NCBI GenBank assembly: GCA_045601045.1 | Contig: JAZRZA010000055.1 | Location: 1-51,030 of the forward strand | Length of the DNA: 51,030 nucleotides | Direction of reading: 5' to 3' | DNA from: UBA1181 sp045601045 | Lineage (GTDB): Bacteria; Bacteroidota; Bacteroidia; Bacteroidales; Paludibacteraceae | Shown here: positions 23,745 to 34,700 of the stretch, in pieces | Layout: each line of letters opens with the position of its first letter | Position numbering within the stretch: position 1 is the stretch's first letter | Made by a program: the position numbers and the translations under genes | Notes under the pieces: model-generated | Databases searched by the model: none | Told to the model about the DNA's origin: nothing | Seen by the model: the letters and a program-made list of their open reading frames with translations, nothing else

Positions 23745-23776
23745 TTTGTTAACGTCACCCTAAAAAACTATCTTTA
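23745..23776 (+). promoter_or_regulatory. Promoter of pepD
   Basis: TTTG (23745-23748), 20 bases, TATCTTTA (23769-23776), seven of eight bases of the -7 consensus. It gives a leader of about 16 bases. Confidence 0.55.
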
Positions 23777-23798
23777 CACAAACAAAAGATAAACGACA

Positions 23799-25241
23799 AT
23801 GACAATAGAAGAGTTAGAGCCCAAAGAGATTTGGTCTCAATTTAAAAAGATATGTGAGATACCCCATCCCTCCGGCAAAGAGGAAAAAATCGGTGAATTT
23901 TTGCAAGATTTCGGCAAATCCTTGGGATTGCACACGGAAGTGGATGAGGTGGGCAACGTCTTGATCCGCAAACCAGCCACCCCTAAAAGGGAATGCGCAC
24001 CATCCGTAGTGCTCCAAGCTCACATGGATATGGTTTGCGAGAAAAATGCGGGAACCAACCACAACTTCGATACGGACCCGATCCAAACCATCGTAGAGGG
24101 CGATTGGCTAAAAGCGCAAGGAACCACCTTGGGGGCGGACGACGGCATCGGCGTAGCGGCTATGTTGGCGGTATTATCATCCAACAACATCCAACACGGT
24201 CCTATCGAGTGTCTATTTACCGTTGACGAAGAGAGAGGCCTCACCGGCGCGCAACACGTCAAAGCCAATTGGATCCAATCCAAAAAGCTCATCAACTTGG
24301 ATTCCGAGGAAGATGGACGATTCTGTATCGGGTGCGCGGGCGGAATCGACACAGTCGCCTATTTCGATCTCGCCGAAGAGGATGCTCCTAAAAACGCGTT
24401 CTTCATCCAACTATTCGTTAAAGGATTACAAGGCGGACACTCAGGAGACGATATCAACAAAGGAAGAGGCAACGCCATCAAAATACTTTCCAGATTTTTG
24501 TGGAACGAGTCGAAGAAATTCCCCGTCCAAATTTGCAAAATCTCAGGAGGCAACCTGCACAACGCCATCCCAAGGGAGGCACAAGCAACCATTTGCATCG
24601 ATTGGAGTAAGAAAGAGGAGATCCGAGCAGACATCAACCATTTCTTGGCCCTTCTGGAAGAGGAATATCCGACAGAGAAATCTCTCGTGATCGACCTATC
24701 TTCCACAGAACCGGTCGCAACCGCATACACCAAGGAAGATTCCCTCCGTCTGATCAACGCGCTTTACGCATGTCCTCACGGAGTCATTGAGATGAGCAAG
24801 GAGTTGGAAAACTTGCCGGAGACCTCCACGAACCTCGCCTCCATCAAGAACATCGATGGAAAGATCGTGGTCGCCACGAGCCAACGTAGCTCCGTCAACA
24901 GCAAGAAGCACGATATAAAAGACCGTGTGGAGGCGGTGTTCACATTAGCGGGGGCGAAAGTCACCCATAGCGACGGTTACCCAGGCTGGAAACCTAATAT
25001 GAATTCCGCGATCAAAAATCTCGTTGCGGATTCTTACGAAAAACTATTCGGAGAAAAACCTCATGTAGGTGCCATCCACGCAGGTTTGGAATGTGGACTG
25101 ATCATAGAGAAATACCCTGAAATGGATATGATCTCCATCGGCCCTACCATTATAGGCAACCACTCTCCCGCAGAGCGTTGCGAAATCTCAACAGTGAAAA
25201 AACACTGGGAACACCTCGTTTATATTCTTGAAAACATATAA
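23799..25241 (+). CDS. pepD: Aminoacyl-histidine dipeptidase (M20-type, PepD)
   Basis: 480 residues, the usual PepD length. It is a cytoplasmic di-zinc peptidase cutting Xaa-His and other dipeptides. Metal-site motifs are VLQAHMDMVCEK (first ligand His-x-Asp), TLGADDGIGVAAML (bridging Asp), TVDEERGLTGA (Glu base and ligand), NLDSEE and a late AIHAGLECG and NHSPAERCE. It heads a possible unit with the PspC-domain gene (61 bases) and uvrB. Confidence 0.95.
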   Translation: MTIEELEPKEIWSQFKKICEIPHPSGKEEKIGEFLQDFGKSLGLHTEVDEVGNVLIRKPATPKRECAPSVVLQAHMDMVCEKNAGTNHNFDTDPIQTIVEGDWLKAQGTTLGADDGIGVAAMLAVLSSNNIQHGPIECLFTVDEERGLTGAQHVKANWIQSKKLINLDSEEDGRFCIGCAGGIDTVAYFDLAEEDAPKNAFFIQLFVKGLQGGHSGDDINKGRGNAIKILSRFLWNESKKFPVQICKISGGNLHNAIPREAQATICIDWSKKEEIRADINHFLALLEEEYPTEKSLVIDLSSTEPVATAYTKEDSLRLINALYACPHGVIEMSKELENLPETSTNLASIKNIDGKIVVATSQRSSVNSKKHDIKDRVEAVFTLAGAKVTHSDGYPGWKPNMNSAIKNLVADSYEKLFGEKPHVGAIHAGLECGLIIEKYPEMDMISIGPTIIGNHSPAERCEISTVKKHWEHLVYILENI

Positions 25242-25302
25242 CCGAGGACTAGGAATTAGATCATAAATTAATACGCATACTAACAACTAAAAATTTCAAA
25301 AA

Positions 25303-25485
25303 ATGGGAAAATTATCATTGTCAAGCAACAAGATGCTCGCTGGTGTCGTAGCGGGACTTGCTAATTATTTGAATATTGACGTAACAATCGCCCGTATTCT
25401 TTACGCAGTAATCTCCTTCTTTACAGGAATCATAGGTGGACTGATCGTTTACGTCATCTGTTATTTCATTATGAAAAACGACTAA
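25303..25485 (+). CDS. PspC-domain small membrane protein
   Basis: 60 residues. The PspC pattern is K-M-L-A-G-V-x-A-G-L-A-x-Y-L-x-I-D-x-T-x-x-R-I-x-Y-x-x-x-x-F, followed by one or two hydrophobic segments (IIGGLIVYVICYFIM). PspC proteins serve in envelope-stress signalling; short solo forms like this one are common and unstudied. It lies 4 bases before uvrB, so the two are co-transcribed. Confidence 0.9.
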   Translation: MGKLSLSSNKMLAGVVAGLANYLNIDVTIARILYAVISFFTGIIGGLIVYVICYFIMKND

Positions 25486-25489
25486 AACC

Positions 25490-27514
25490 ATGGACTTCAA
25501 GTTAGTTTCGGAATTCGGACCCACAGGAGACCAACCACAAGCCATCGCGGAACTGGTCAAAGGCGTCCATGCGGGATGCGACCACCAGACGCTACTTGGA
25601 GTAACAGGTTCAGGTAAAACGTTTACCATCGCCAACGTCATCAAGGAACTAAATCGGCCTACGCTGATCTTAAGCCACAACAAGACATTGGCGGCGCAAC
25701 TATACGGAGAATTCAAGGCGTTCTTTCCGGAGAACGCCGTTGAATACTTCGTCTCTTACTATGATTACTTCCAACCGGAAGCCTACCTTCCCAACACGGA
25801 CACATATATCGAGAAGGATCTCGCCATCAACGACGAATTGGAGAAACTTCGATTATCAGCCACCTCCGCCCTACTATCGGGCAGACGCGACGTCGTAATC
25901 GTATCATCCGTCTCTTGCCTTTATGGCATCGGAAACCCGGAAGATTTCCACGACACGATGATCAAGGTAAAACGGGGCCAAATGGTGAGCATGAATGTCC
26001 TAATCAGGAAATTGGTGGAGAGCCTTTACATTCGCAACGAAATAGAGCTGGACCACGGAAGATTCCGCGTAAAAGGCGACACCATCGATGTATTCCTCGC
26101 CTATGCGGACCACATCATCCGCATTCACTTTTGGGGAGATGAAATTGAAGAGATCGAGTCGATAGACCCACTAAACGGCACACATATCGAATCCTTCGAA
26201 GAGTTCAACATATATGCCGCCAATCTATTCGTCACCACCCCCGAACGAATCAACAGAGCATTGGTTGAGATCGGAGATGACCTCACGACGCAAGTGGAGT
26301 ATTTCCAAAGCATCGGAAAGGTTTTCGAAGCGAAACGTTTGTACGAACGGGTCAACTACGACATGGAGATGATCCGGGAGTTGGGCCATTGTTCGGGTAT
26401 AGAGAACTACTCACGCTATTTTGACGGCAGAAAACCTGGCACCCGACCATTCTGTCTTTTGGATTACTTCCCGAAAGATTTTCTATTAGTCATTGACGAG
26501 AGCCACGTCACCATTCCACAAATCCATGCGATGTACGGAGGTGATTCGTCCCGAAAGCGCACCTTAGTGGATTTTGGATTTCGTCTACCCTCCGCATTGG
26601 ACAATAGGCCCCTGAAATTCGAGGAGTTCGAAAACATGGTGGGGCAAGCCATATACGTGAGCGCCACCCCAGCCGACTACGAATTACAAAAGTCGGAAGG
26701 CATATTTGTCGAACAAATCATTCGTCCAACAGGATTGCTCGACCCTGTCATAGAGGTCCGTCCATCGCAAAACCAGATCGACGATTTGATCGAAGAGATA
26801 CAAACCAGAGCCGAAAAAGACGAACGCGTTCTCGTCACCACGCTCACCAAACGTATGGCAGAGGAGCTACAGGCCTACCTGACCAAGATGGGCATACGAA
26901 GCAACTACATACACTCCGACGTGGAGACCTTGGAACGTGTGAAAATCATGGAGGACCTCCGCAATGGCCTCTTTGACGTGTTGGTAGGTGTGAACCTACT
27001 GAGGGAGGGTCTGGATTTACCACAGGTATCCTTGGTCGCAATTCTTGACGCGGACAAAGAGGGCATGCTACGCTCTCACCGAGCCTTGACGCAAACGGTA
27101 GGTAGAGCTGCACGAAACGTCAATGGATTGGCCATCATGTACGCGGATAAAATCACCCGTAGTATGCAGTTGACCATTGACGAGACCAATCGCAGACGGG
27201 AGAAACAGATGCAATACAACAAAGAGCACAATATCACACCCAAGGCGGTCGGAAAGAACAGCAAAGCGGTATTGGGAATCACCAACACGGAAAATAGCAA
27301 CCAACCTATCAGCAAAGATTACGCGAAAGAGAGACAAACCACCAACCGCTATGCGGCGGAGGATCCGCAATTCTTCTCAAAGAACGACATTGAGAAAGCC
27401 ATCGAAATAGCCAAAAAGAAGATGAAGGAGTGCGCCAAACGATTGGAATTCCTGGAGGCGGCCCAATACAGAGACGAAATCGTCAAATTGGAGAAGGAAC
27501 TACTAAAAAGGTAA
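25490..27514 (+). CDS. uvrB: Excinuclease ABC subunit B
   Basis: 674 residues. It is the damage-verification helicase of nucleotide excision repair. Walker A is GVTGSGKT, the beta-hairpin is YFVSYYDYFQPEAYLP, motif II reads VIDESHVTIPQ, motif V/VI reads GVNLLREGLDLP and QTVGRAARN, and the C-terminal UVR domain LEFLEAAQYRDEI binds UvrA/UvrC. All parts are intact. No clear terminator follows it before the convergent rpmA end. Confidence 0.98.
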   Translation: MDFKLVSEFGPTGDQPQAIAELVKGVHAGCDHQTLLGVTGSGKTFTIANVIKELNRPTLILSHNKTLAAQLYGEFKAFFPENAVEYFVSYYDYFQPEAYLPNTDTYIEKDLAINDELEKLRLSATSALLSGRRDVVIVSSVSCLYGIGNPEDFHDTMIKVKRGQMVSMNVLIRKLVESLYIRNEIELDHGRFRVKGDTIDVFLAYADHIIRIHFWGDEIEEIESIDPLNGTHIESFEEFNIYAANLFVTTPERINRALVEIGDDLTTQVEYFQSIGKVFEAKRLYERVNYDMEMIRELGHCSGIENYSRYFDGRKPGTRPFCLLDYFPKDFLLVIDESHVTIPQIHAMYGGDSSRKRTLVDFGFRLPSALDNRPLKFEEFENMVGQAIYVSATPADYELQKSEGIFVEQIIRPTGLLDPVIEVRPSQNQIDDLIEEIQTRAEKDERVLVTTLTKRMAEELQAYLTKMGIRSNYIHSDVETLERVKIMEDLRNGLFDVLVGVNLLREGLDLPQVSLVAILDADKEGMLRSHRALTQTVGRAARNVNGLAIMYADKITRSMQLTIDETNRRREKQMQYNKEHNITPKAVGKNSKAVLGITNTENSNQPISKDYAKERQTTNRYAAEDPQFFSKNDIEKAIEIAKKKMKECAKRLEFLEAAQYRDEIVKLEKELLKR

Positions 27515-27587
27515 TAGGCCTATTTCACAAAACAGACCGCCCAACAGCGGATATTTTTTCGCAAACCAACAGATTTTTTCCAAGCAC

Positions 27588-27625
27588 TAAAAAAAATCGG
27601 GGAACCGATTGCTCGATCCCCCGAT
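27588..27625 (-). terminator. Intrinsic terminator of rplU-rpmA
   Basis: Minus strand: ATCGGGG (27625-27619) pairs with CCCCGAT (27602-27596), then seven or more Ts. Confidence 0.85.
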
Positions 27626-27645
27626 ATTCATTATCAAACTCAATA

Positions 27646-27912
27646 TTAGTTTTGAGCCTCAACTGGGTCTACAGAAACGTAAGAACGATTGTCCTTCTTC
27701 TTTCTGAACACAACCACACCGTCAACCAATGCGAACAAAGTGTGATCCTTACCCATACCAACATTCTCACCTGGGTGGTGAACTGTACCACGTTGACGAA
27801 TCAAAATGTTACCAGCCTTTGCGAATTGACCACCGAAAATCTTAACACCGAGTCGCTTACTTGCTGACTCACGACCGTTCTTGGAACTACCAACACCTTT
27901 TTTGTGTGCCAT
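27646..27912 (-). CDS. rpmA: 50S ribosomal protein L27
   Basis: 88 residues. It starts MAHKKGVGSSKNGRESASKR, with the conserved N-terminal tail reaching the peptidyl-transferase centre, then LGVKIFGGQ and ILIRQRGT. There is no extra N-terminal leader to be cleaved (as in Firmicutes). It is co-transcribed with rplU, 18 bases apart. Confidence 0.98.
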   Translation of the reverse strand: MAHKKGVGSSKNGRESASKRLGVKIFGGQFAKAGNILIRQRGTVHHPGENVGMGKDHTLFALVDGVVVFRKKKDNRSYVSVDPVEAQN

Positions 27913-27930
27913 TTTCTTGAATTTTTAAAG

Positions 27931-28248
27931 TTAAGCAACTACGTTTTTAATTTTCAACTCAGTGAATTGTTGACGATGACCGTTCAACTTGCGAGAACCT
28001 TTTCTTCTCTTCTTGTGGAATACCAATACCTTGTCACCCTTTACAAGAGGAGAAACAACCTCAGCAACAACCTTAGCGCCAGAGATAACTGGAGCACCAA
28101 CTGTTACAGTACCGTTGTTGTCAACCAACAAAACTTTCTCAAACTCCACTTGCTTTCCGCTCTCAGCCTCAGCCATGTGGTGTACGAACAACTTCATGTT
28201 CTCTTCTACCTTGAACTGTTGTCCTTGAATTTCTACAATTGCGTACAT
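27931..28248 (-). CDS. rplU: 50S ribosomal protein L21
   Basis: 105 residues. It starts MYAIVEIQGQQFKVEE and ends with the H-K-K-R-R-K-G-S-R-K-L-N-G-H-R-Q motif, all typical. First gene of rplU-rpmA, with a leader of about 70 bases that can fold (see 28277-28310). Confidence 0.98.
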   Translation of the reverse strand: MYAIVEIQGQQFKVEENMKLFVHHMAEAESGKQVEFEKVLLVDNNGTVTVGAPVISGAKVVAEVVSPLVKGDKVLVFHKKRRKGSRKLNGHRQQFTELKIKNVVA

Positions 28249-28276
28249 TGTATAAAATTATTTAAAATTACATCCG

Positions 28277-28310
28277 GTGGTGGATTCCTTTGAATCACTT
28301 ATTATACCAC
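28277..28310 (-). promoter_or_regulatory. Stem-loop in the rplU leader
   Basis: In the leader, GTGGT (28310-28306) pairs with ACCAC (28281-28277), and an inner GATTC / GAATC 5-bp stem carries an AAAG loop. It may be an autoregulatory r-protein leader; this is inference from shape and position. Confidence 0.45.
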
Positions 28311-28324
28311 GAAGGAAAACTGCG

Positions 28325-28356
28325 CAAAGATACAACATTAAACACTTCTACACAAT
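28325..28356 (-). promoter_or_regulatory. Promoter of rplU-rpmA
   Basis: Minus strand TTG within ATTG (28356-28353), 20 bases, TATCTTTG (28332-28325, exact). The interval 28357-28525 between this and the next promoter is A/T-rich and holds nothing I can name. Confidence 0.7.
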
Positions 28357-28525
28357 ACCTTTTACGCTATTTTTTTTCACCTTTCAATCATGTACACTAT
28401 TTAAGCGATACTTGATAATTATAAATATAATCATCTTATAAATATATTAATCTATTAAAAATTAGAATATTCCCACACTCACCCAAATTTAAACCCAAAA
28501 GGCGAAAAAGAAGACAAAAAATGAG

Positions 28526-28533
28526 TACATTTG
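28526..28533 (+). promoter_or_regulatory. Promoter -7 element for the giant adhesin gene, with long leader
   Basis: TACATTTG, exact TAnnTTTG. The start near 28540 leaves a leader of about 220 bases before the ATG, unusually long here. It can form small hairpins (ACTC-TTT-GAGT near 28551-28561; GAGAG...CTCTC near 28652-28667). No known riboswitch was recognised. Confidence 0.45.
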
Positions 28534-28764
28534 TGACGTTTTATAGGGGGACTCTTTGAGTTTAATAAGTTTCAAACCATTACTTATCACTATAGGTTAT
28601 TGAACAAGGTGAAAGCTTAAAGTTAAAAATTATCAGGGCAATCGAAGAAAGAGAGGTAACACTCTCCTATTCACAGAGAATTCATTGACGAATCCTAGAC
28701 AAATGTTTGGACCACAAACCAAGTTATACTTTATTAATTTACACGATATAAAAACTCGATAGGA

Positions 28765-31700
28765 ATGAAAAAAATTTCTCTTCTATTTATCTGCATACTA
28801 TTAGCATCTTTCAATCTTACGTTTGCGCAATTCAAGTTGACTGACATAAACCCAGTTTACTCAGGAACGATAAACGCCAATTGTTTTCTCATCGGAAACA
28901 CTAATACTCAACTTTTGGACCTGGTAGGCAAAACGACAGATGATATCACGCAAGAAATAGAGTACGAAGGCGAACTTTCCCCAATCACAAACAATCCGAC
29001 AAGAACGGACGGGATAACCATCGAGAACTGTAATTTCGCAGACTTCTGCATCAACATTCCTCAAGAATGTGGTTTAGGAACTATAGAAGACGCCAGAATC
29101 ACTTGGGGTGGACGTGTGGAAAAGCCGCTTACCCAAGAATATGTATACATAAAAATCACAGACGACAAAGGCAACGACCTGCCACTTTCAAATTCCGCAT
29201 TAAGTTCCTTTATGAAAATTGAAGGGGATGCGGACACCCAAGACCCTAAAAAATCTCCACAGAACGATGGATTCTATGCCATTCACAAAGCAATCACCGA
29301 CACCATCAACAGCATCATTCAAGACCCAGGATTTCCAGGCAACGGCAACTATAGGATATACGTGGCGAACATACCTGTAAAATTAAGCAGAAGGCCAAAC
29401 GTAGGAGAAGATGCCGGCCAATTCTGCGGATGGAACTTCTCGTTGGTATACAAACATCCATTGTTGCCAAGAAGAAGCATTATGGTTTACAACACGTTCC
29501 TATTCCAAGAATCCACTTCTGCGGGAAATACGCCTGACCCAATTTTCGCAAGTTTCAGATTCGGCAATTGTATCCCATACACAATGGATGACACCATATC
29601 ATTCGCATACAGCGCATTGGGAGGTATGTTCCTCCAAACCAGTGATTGCATGAGACTCAACAGAGACAAAGACATGATGAGTTCTATGCCAAACGACAAA
29701 AAATATTACGGTAAGGCTAGCAAAATTCCTTTCAACGACGTCGCCATCGCCGAAAACGCGCCAACGGTCGACGAGAATCCATTTAGGTGTATGATCAACT
29801 ATCTATACCAAAGCGAATCATGTCTCATTCAGGCGTACAATCCATATGCCAGAGGTTTCGACCTTACCAAAACAACTTTAGCCCCTATTTCTTCCTCCCC
29901 CTTCAATTACATTGCCCGAAACGGCAATGATTTTAACGTTACGATTATTCCAACACAGGAGTACCATTACTTCACCAACGCTTTGATTTATATTGGTGCA
30001 CCAGACGCTCCGGAGGCGGCTTTACCTATGGAGGTGGACAAAACAGACATCCAACCAAACGAGGACTTCAAAGTTACCCTATACGTCAAAACGGGTAACA
30101 ACAAAAACGGGCTCACCAATATCAATGTACGGGTACCTATATCAGAATATGTGGACTCTATCGTCAGTTGCGACATCCAATTTCATAGTGCCGTACAAAG
30201 CACAAGCAACGGAACCAAAAGCGACATCAGCTACCCTACCATCACCACCATGCTGAACACAACGAAAAACCAAAGGAAATCTGATACAAAAGTGAGAGAC
30301 TGGAACACAACGAACAATAATAAATTCATGAAGACGGCCCTCCCTTCCGTCAACTCTTACTTGGAATCCGTTGATAAAATAAACGATAATTACGCAACGA
30401 CAAAGCCTTCTGTCATCAAGACAAGAGAAATTGTGTTCGAATTCGAAAACCTTGTCATCCCCAAGCAAATAAAAGACACCAATGCGATTACAATCACATT
30501 GGTATTGCACTCAAAGAGAGCAGACGATCCTATTTACGACAAGAAGACCTACATAGGGGGAACACCACAAGTAATACCGCAAGCGGAATTGGACTTGACC
30601 GATAACGTCACAAGAGATACTTCCATATTCGAAAGCAGTTACGAAAAAAACATCAACTGGAAAAACTACCGATGCGAGCTAAATGGTGATGGCAACGGCG
30701 GCGGTGGCGGCGGTGGCGGCGGCGGTGGTAATTGCGCAGGTCTCAATGGAGATCATGCAACAGGATCAGGTATCTACAAGAAAAACGAAACGCAAATGGT
30801 CGAGATCAACATCAACGCCAAAAGTGATTGCAGGGAAACACCTGACACCATCAAGATTCACTTCTGCGATGAAATAACCATTACGCCTCAAGCCATAAAA
30901 GCACAACTTTCAAGACTCGAATTCGACCTAGACTCTATCATCAAGGTGGATTCATGTATATGGGAGAGGGCGAAAAGAGATATGTTGGTCGATTTCTCCA
31001 GCAGACATGGAGTCAACAGGGCACTGTTGGAGCAACTGTTGAGTAATTATGACAATCCTATTCAGATGATCGACACCACCCAAGCATGGCAACAATTCTT
31101 CAATTGCCAAACACCATTGGATGCGAAGGATGTGGACTCCATCGTCAATATGAAAAAAGATTTCAGTGATATCTACGTGCTATTTAAAGGCAACGGGAAG
31201 GACGACACTTTATCCAGCAATGTTTATGAAAAGAGTGAATTCATCTCTTTGCGAGACGAATCTAAATTGGAAGAAACCTTTACGATCTCCGACGACGACA
31301 CACTCTACGTTTACTACAAATCCCCTTGGAAGGGCAACGGGAATAGTTGCAGCGAATTCATGCCAATCTGTTTCATAAAAGATAGATTGGGCGACCCTAT
31401 CTTCGTCTACGACAACGATACCATCGCCAAGAATGACACCATCTATTCTTGTTTGGGCAATGAATTGTCCCACTTGAAGATCACCAAGTATTTCGAGGAC
31501 TATAACCTTTACGCCACGATCATAGATACCATTGGTGGCACAGAGAACGTCGTAGATGATTTGATAGACAAGACCTACACCAAAGTAGTCGACTGGAACA
31601 TACAGAAAACAGGCAAGATCAACACAAACATTCCAGGTACAAGGACCCTCATCTTCAAGCAAAAAGACCTCGCCAACAGTTGTTTGGACGACGGAGACAC

Positions 31701-34700
31701 CCTATTCGTCAAAGTCCTAGACCTCAAAATCGACGAAACGCCAGATCTTTCAGAAAACACAGAGTTGGCATTCTGCCGCAGTACAAAGGTAGAAGATTCC
31801 ATTCCTTTGAAGGTGACAAAAGACGCCGCTCACCAAGATTACCAAGTATTCTGGTACGAAGTGACAAAGACGGAAGATGAAGTTGTCAGAACCAAAATTG
31901 GAGAAGGAGACGAAGTAAAAATAGGTAGAGACTCTCTTTTCTCATCGCCTTCCATCACAATCAGATACGAGGCCACTTACTTCAAAGACCACTGCGAAAG
32001 TAATCCTAGCCAGATAGACATCACACTCTACAAATCGGCCGACACCATACTGACCGACACAATGACGATCTGTCAATACTACAAGTTAAAAGAAGATGAA
32101 GTATTGGGACAATTGAAAGATTGGAACCCTGGCAGAAAATACACCACCGACAGTCTGGTATTCTATCCATATTACGATGTCATCGCCGGAGACATCCAAA
32201 AGAATATGGAGGAGGCGACCAAAGGGGACAGCATCCTATTGGAAAGACTCCTAAAGGGAATGGACACCGAGAGCGGATGCGCGACCAATGGGTTCCGTTT
32301 CGTCCAATTCGTCGTGCGTGGCATTACGGACAAGGGATGTTTCGGAGAGCCTAGTCTCGTCACTGTAAAGATCAACTGCCACGACAAGACAACCCCAAAA
32401 TTCAAGGGCGATGAACATTTCATCCGCTATTGTACCGGAGATACTCCTAAAACAAACTTCAACGATTTCTTGGAGGAACCCGCAGAATACGAAAGTGGTT
32501 ATAAATGGGTGTGGTTACCTATCGCGGACTCATTGAGCCTGCCACAAAACAAATACAAAAGCACCGCCTACGAGAGTGCTATTTCAGGAGGAAACCCAGC
32601 CACCAACACCGTCATCGCCAACACGAACCAATACGTCGTTGTAAGAATTGACAGCAACAGCTGCGTCAGCCAAATAGACTCATTCAAAATCATCGTGGCG
32701 GACGCCATCACCTCCTATGCGATGATCGGAGACACAACAACGGTCATCAACACCAACGAACCAGACTTCGCGCTCAACTACTGTAAAGGGGACAACCCAT
32801 ACAGCAGCAAGCGTCTCCCTGTCGTCGGATACCCATCCCGCGATTACATCATGGAATGGTATAACAAAGATTTCCAAACAGATGATTGCGACACGCTTAG
32901 CAAATACAAGAAGAACAGACTTGCCCACACAATCGACATAGATTTCAACCAAGTGGACACTCTCTTCTACTGTATGCGACAATCCACCAACATGGGTTGT
33001 AAGGGTCCATGGTTGAATGTCACCATCATTGTCCATGACAACGTAAAAGAGAGACCGGACATCGATACCGTCAAAATGTGTGAAGGTGAATTCGCGCAAA
33101 AATTCAATATTCACCCTACCTCAGACCCTAATCTCATGCTCTACCTTTATGGAGAGGACAAAACGACTGAAGTATTGGAAAGCGAAATGGTTGTCGACAC
33201 GACCCCTGGCAAATACCTCTTCTCGGAGAACAAGAGTCTTTACTACGCGCAGTACAAGAACAAAGTGACACAATGTTACGGTGAAATGATCGGTACAAAC
33301 GCCATCGTCAACCCTAAGCCGCACCTTCCTCAAATGAATGAGGACACAACGGTTTACCTCTGCGCTATCGGCGACACCGTCAACCTCACCCAAAAGATTG
33401 AGGCAGCCATCGACAGCAGAGACTTCGGTACCCGTATCGAATGGACACCAAACGACACTGTCATCACAAAGAAAGATATCAGTGCCTCCTATTATGTATT
33501 CCAAAGGGATAGCATCACCTTGTGTGCCGGCGATCCGATAGAGATCACCGTGAAGGTATCCAATACCATCAAGTACACTCCTTTCGGCACCAAGTCTTTC
33601 TGTTACGGAGAGAGCGTCTCCATCCGCGACACCGTCAACCGACTACTTCGTCACAACGACAATGTGATCGCGAAGAATGGTTTGAAATACAATGTTTATC
33701 TCTTGAATGGTAATTCCAGAGGAATAGAGATCACAAAAAATGTGAAATCAAGCAAATCCAGACACGAGAGCGACACCACCCGCTACCTCATCAACATTTA
33801 TGACGAAGTGAGCGGATGTGAAAAGAGAGATACCGCCACCATCATCTTCCACGCGCTTCCCGACGAGAAAGTGGTGGAGAAGATAGAGGCTTGTCAGGAT
33901 GTGGCCATCACATTACCGACACCTACCAACCAGGATTTCAATTACGTATGGAAGAGAAGCGCGGGAGATAAGATTGAGGGCATTCCTACCCTCCTTACCC
34001 TCTCTACGGACGAGACCATCACACTTACGGAAGAGAACAAGTTGACAGGATGCCAAGACACATTCAAAGTGAAGGTGACCGTCTTCCCTACACCAGCCAA
34101 CGCATTGGTACGCGATACCGTATTTTGCCAAAGCACACCATTCAAAGAGGTGAAGGCGGAGATCCGTACCTCGGATGACGCTTACAACAAGGAAACCTCC
34201 AACTTCTCGTTGTTGTGGTTCAATTCAGCCATGGAATCGGTGGAGAATCCACTCGATATGGACACCATCACGATGAGCGAACTCTCCCAAGCATTGAGTT
34301 ATACGGTAAGACAAAGGAATAACATCACCCAATGCTTCAGGGATACCACCATCACCGTCACATTAAAAAAGAGTCCAGTTTTGGCCATGCCAGACCTCAA
34401 GGCGGTATGCGAACCTGACACCATATCATTCGTGCAACAGATCAACAAATACCTCTCCGAGAATATCGCCTCCACCAATTTGGCGAATTTGACGGGCATT
34501 CAATTCAAATATGGCAAGATCATCAACGGTTCTCTGAGCGCATTGACCAAAGAGCAAGCCGAGGAGATTACCTATACGAGCGACATCGACAGTGTGTTAT
34601 ACACCTACACGATCACAGACGTGGACAACGTCTGCTCGGCGAGCGACTCCGTATTCATCACGATCAACAAGAAACCGCTTGTTCCTATCATCGAATCGGG

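Noticed and set aside
23548..23763. 71-residue open frame beginning with TTG inside the sigma54 promoter
   Set aside because: Its start lies in the promoter itself, it has no ribosome site, and it runs through the terminator hairpin; the RNA reading is more coherent.
28540..28764. Known riboswitch in the long leader
   Set aside because: No signature sequence of any riboswitch class I know could be found; only short hairpins.
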